From: Paraburkholderia tropica
GTDB lineage: Bacteria; Pseudomonadota; Gammaproteobacteria; Burkholderiales; Burkholderiaceae
Length of the DNA stretch: 64,000 bases
Direction of reading: 5' to 3'
NCBI RefSeq assembly: GCF_900109265.1
Contig: NZ_FNZM01000006.1
Coordinates: 124,001 to 188,000, forward strand
Part shown: one piece after another, positions 61,447 through 64,000 of the stretch
Numbering within the stretch: the first letter of the stretch is position 1
Layout of the letters: every line of letters begins with the position of its first letter
The notes under the pieces: generated by a model
The model's input: the letters and a program-made list of their open reading frames with translations, nothing else
What the model was told of the DNA's origin: nothing
Databases searched by the model: none
Position numbers and translations under genes: made by a program

Positions 61447-63501
61447 ATGGATCACACCATGAAGCCCGCGTCCCGAGCGCCTCAGGCGCGCGATGCCTGG
61501 TCGCTGCGTAGCGCGACCGCCGCGTTGCGCCGCTCGATCCGCACGCGCACGAAGCTGCACATCGGCATCTTCATCGTGCTGTTCGCGGCGCAAACGCTGT
61601 TGCTCACGAGCCAGTTGCTCGCCGTGAACCATGCGCTCGAACATGCCGAACATGCCGAACAGGAACCGGCCGCACACGCGTTCCAGGATCGTTACGCGGA
61701 TCGCAACAGCGATGAACTCGGCGAACGCAACGAACGCCCCGCGCACGCGCTCGACAACGTGCAGGCCGTGCCCGCGCGCCTCGTGCTGATCGACCGCCAG
61801 GGCCTGCGCGAAACGGACTTGCGCAACCTGCGCGACGACAGCCTGCAAACGGCCGGCGACGAACGTGCGCTCGGCGTTCACGATGCGGCTCGCCACGCGC
61901 GCCAGCTCGTCAAGCGCACGCTCGAAGCCGCGCTCGCGATCGCCTGTCTCACGCTGCTGCTCGGCGTCGCACTGTTCCGCCATGTCGAGCGCACGATGCT
62001 GCAGCCGCTGCTCGCGATCACCGATTCGCTCGTGCGGCTCGCGCGCGGCGAAGAAATTCACACGCTGCCCGACCTCGAACGCACCGACGAAATCGGCGCG
62101 ATGGCCAAGGCTTTCGACGCACTCTGCGCCAGGTCGCGCGAACTCAAGGACGCGCACGAAGCCACGCGCGCCGCCGAGGCGCACGCCCAGGCGCTCGCGC
62201 GCCACGACCCGCTCACCGGCTTGCCCAACCGCCGCCTGCTCGCGGCGGAAATGGGCGCGGCATTCGAACAGGCGCGCCGTCGCGGCAGCGGCTATCTGGT
62301 GATCGTGATCGACCTCGACCGCTTCAAGCCCGTGAACGACCTGTACGGCCACGCGGCCGGCGACGCCGTGCTCTGCGAAATCGCCGCGCGTCTGCGCCGC
62401 AACGTGCGCGAGCGCGATACCGTCGCGCGTCTCGGCGGCGACGAATTCGCGGTGCTCGCCCTCGCCCCGCACGACGAACAGGCCGACGTCGCGCGCGAAC
62501 TCGCGCAACGTCTGCTGGCCGCCGTGCGCGCGCCCATCGACGTGGACGGCGCGCGTCTGAACGTGGATGCGAGCATCGGCATCGCGTGCTGCCCGCGCGA
62601 CGGCGAAGATGCCGACGACCTGCTGCGCGCCGCCGACATCGCCATGTACCGCGCCAAATGCGAAGGCAAAGGCACGTATCGTTTCTTCGAACAAAAGATG
62701 GACGACGAACTGCGCGAGCAGGCCACACTCGAATCGGACGTACGCCGCGCCCTCGCGGGCGGCGAGATCCGTCCGTACTATCAACCGCTCGTGCGTCTCG
62801 CCGACGGCCAGACCGCCGGCTTCGAAATTCTCGCGCGCTGGCATCACGCCGAACGCGGCTGGGTGCCGCCCGATCTGTTCGTCCCCTTGATCGAGCAGAT
62901 GGGCATCGCGCCCGTGTTCATGGCGGCGATCCTGCGCCGCGCCTGCCGCGACGCGCTGCGCTGGCCCGAGCGCTATCGCCTCGCTTTCAACATCTCGCCC
63001 GCGCAGTTCAAGGACGAACAACTGGTGTCGCTGCTGCTGCCGATTCTCGCCGACGAAGGCTTTCCGCCCGAGCGTCTGGAGATCGAGATCACCGAGTCGG
63101 CGCTGATGTGCGACTTCGATATCGCGCGCGCCGTGCTCGCGCAATTTCGCGGCGCGGGGCTGAGCATGTCGCTCGACGACTTCGGCACCGGTTATTCGAG
63201 CCTGCAGCATCTGCACGAACTGCATTTCGACAAGCTCAAAATCGACCGCTCGTTCGTGCTCTCGATGGCGACGTGCAGCGAAAGCGCGAAGATCGTCGAC
63301 GCCATCGTCGCGCTGGCCTCGAATCTCGGCATGGCCACCGTGGCTGAGGGCGTCGAAACCCGGGAACTCGCTCGCATGCTGCGTCTGAAGGGCTGCGAGT
63401 ACGCACAGGGCTATTACTTCGGCAAGGCAATGGCCGCGCGGGACATCGACGCGCTGCTCAACGTGGACCGCGCCAACGCGCTCGCGCAAGACGCCGCGTA
63501 G
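61447..63501 (+). CDS. membrane GGDEF-EAL c-di-GMP protein
   Basis: 684 aa. Helix 1 is LHIGIFIVLFAAQTLLLTSQLLAV, followed by about 100 periplasmic residues, helix 2 ALAIACLTLLLGVALF and a HAMP-like linker. The GGDEF domain (DPLTGLPNRRLL; RLGGDEFAVLA) is intact with inhibition site RERD five residues before. The EAL domain reads EIL in the first motif (GFEILARW) but keeps the other metal and catalytic residues: NISPAQF, EIEITESAL, LDDFGTGYSS, KIDRSFV, VAEGVETRE and QGYYFGK. Both activities therefore look possible. It lies 67 bp upstream of motA on the same strand, so it may be co-transcribed with the stator and act on motility. The start ATG at 61447 may be replaced by one four codons downstream. 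Confidence 0.9.
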   Translation: MDHTMKPASRAPQARDAWSLRSATAALRRSIRTRTKLHIGIFIVLFAAQTLLLTSQLLAVNHALEHAEHAEQEPAAHAFQDRYADRNSDELGERNERPAHALDNVQAVPARLVLIDRQGLRETDLRNLRDDSLQTAGDERALGVHDAARHARQLVKRTLEAALAIACLTLLLGVALFRHVERTMLQPLLAITDSLVRLARGEEIHTLPDLERTDEIGAMAKAFDALCARSRELKDAHEATRAAEAHAQALARHDPLTGLPNRRLLAAEMGAAFEQARRRGSGYLVIVIDLDRFKPVNDLYGHAAGDAVLCEIAARLRRNVRERDTVARLGGDEFAVLALAPHDEQADVARELAQRLLAAVRAPIDVDGARLNVDASIGIACCPRDGEDADDLLRAADIAMYRAKCEGKGTYRFFEQKMDDELREQATLESDVRRALAGGEIRPYYQPLVRLADGQTAGFEILARWHHAERGWVPPDLFVPLIEQMGIAPVFMAAILRRACRDALRWPERYRLAFNISPAQFKDEQLVSLLLPILADEGFPPERLEIEITESALMCDFDIARAVLAQFRGAGLSMSLDDFGTGYSSLQHLHELHFDKLKIDRSFVLSMATCSESAKIVDAIVALASNLGMATVAEGVETRELARMLRLKGCEYAQGYYFGKAMAARDIDALLNVDRANALAQDAA

Positions 63502-63568
63502 ACGTTGCGCAGGCGTCGCGCGCGGCCGTCGGGTCCGTTTCAACACTCAAGGAAGCAAGGGAAACATC

Positions 63569-64000
63569 ATGTTTGTCGCAATCGGCTGGATCGTGGTCCT
63601 CGGATCGGTGATCGGGAGCTTCGTCGGCGTGGGCGGCCATTTGCCCGCGCTCGTGCAACCGTTCGAACTCCTGTGTATTTTCGGCGCGGCGATGGGTGCG
63701 TTCGTGGTGAGCAACCCCAAGTCCACGCTCGGCAAGACCATCAAGGCGCTGCCCACCTGTTTCAAGGGCGGCGGCTATACCAAGGCGCAGTATCTCGAAC
63801 TGATCGCCCTGCTCTACGAACTGCTGCAAAAGGCCCGCAAGGAAGGGATGATGGCGCTCGAAGCGGATATCGAAGCGCCCGAGAACAGCCCGATTTTCCA
63901 GAAGTACGCGCGCGTGCTGGCCGATCATCATCTGCTCGATTTCATCGTCGACTATCTGCGCATGATGTCGGGCGGCAACGTGAACCCGATGGAAATGCAG
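63569..64000 (+). CDS. motA: flagellar motor stator protein MotA, partial
   Basis: First 144 residues of MotA; the gene continues past the window. Helix 1 is IGWIVVLGSVIGSFVGVGG, helix 2 is FELLCIFGAAMGAFVV. The cytoplasmic loop begins KSTLGKTIKALPTCFKGGGYTKAQYLELIALLYELLQKARKEGMMALEADIE, the conserved stator pattern, and continues with HHLLDFIVDYLRMM. MotA with MotB forms the proton-driven stator. The start ATG is preceded by AAGGAAGCAAGGGAAA. motB and che genes are expected beyond 64000. A GGDEF-EAL protein lies directly upstream. Confidence 0.95.
   Translation, partial: MFVAIGWIVVLGSVIGSFVGVGGHLPALVQPFELLCIFGAAMGAFVVSNPKSTLGKTIKALPTCFKGGGYTKAQYLELIALLYELLQKARKEGMMALEADIEAPENSPIFQKYARVLADHHLLDFIVDYLRMMSGGNVNPMEMQ

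Overview
The window is high-GC DNA (roughly two thirds G+C by eye), densely packed with genes, and reads as a chromosomal or chromid segment of a Burkholderiaceae member, most likely Paraburkholderia, Caballeronia or Burkholderia. The evidence is gene content and order: hydroxyproline catabolism with a three-subunit D-hydroxyproline dehydrogenase, eutBC with a permease, a three-subunit gluconate dehydrogenase, an archaic Csu-type pilus, and a bacteriophytochrome near glgX. A hairpin-rich intergenic repeat at 49.7 kb is of a kind I associate with these genera. I see no tRNA, rRNA, transposase, phage gene or CRISPR array. The region looks like accessory metabolism and sensing, not a mobile island.

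Layout. 1-8.8 kb (minus strand): a colinear trans-4-hydroxy-L-proline degradation cluster. Epimerase, then the beta, gamma and alpha subunits of D-hydroxyproline dehydrogenase, a terminator, a PAS/AraC regulator, pyrroline-4-hydroxy-2-carboxylate deaminase, an APC permease, and alpha-ketoglutarate semialdehyde dehydrogenase (cut by the window edge). 9.0-20 kb: a DMT exporter, a TonB siderophore receptor with a Fur box, a chemoreceptor ending in DWETF, a metallo-hydrolase divergent from a TetR regulator, and an MFS transporter divergent from a LysR regulator. 19.2-24.3 kb: ethanolamine uptake and ammonia-lyase (permease, eutB, eutC, AraC/EutR type) without microcompartment genes. 24.6-25.9 kb: an acyltransferase-3 membrane protein.

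26.2-34.1 kb (plus): an RND efflux tripartite system followed by an OmpR-type response regulator and a QseC-type kinase. 34.1-36.5 kb (minus): a ZnuD-like TonB receptor with an excellent Zur box upstream. 36.7-42.5 kb: a DUF6632 membrane protein, a tiny secreted protein that resembles a shortened spore-coat-U/Csu pilin, and a four-gene archaic chaperone-usher pilus operon. 43-49.6 kb: a secreted ester-cyclase-like protein, a chemoreceptor with a textbook FliA (sigma-28) promoter, and the gluconate 2-dehydrogenase operon.

49.9-64 kb: an ABM/HmoA-like monooxygenase, glgX translationally coupled to a bacteriophytochrome kinase, a CheY-like response regulator, a MazG-type pyrophosphohydrolase, a PAS histidine kinase in an operon with a biliverdin-forming heme oxygenase, a GAF-PAS-PAS-GGDEF cyclase, a membrane GGDEF-EAL protein, and the start of motA. 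Chromophore synthesis, red-light sensing, phosphotransfer, c-di-GMP turnover and the flagellar stator lie within 14 kb. This light/c-di-GMP/motility neighbourhood, with the pilin-like miniature protein at 37.3 kb, is the most interesting part of the window.
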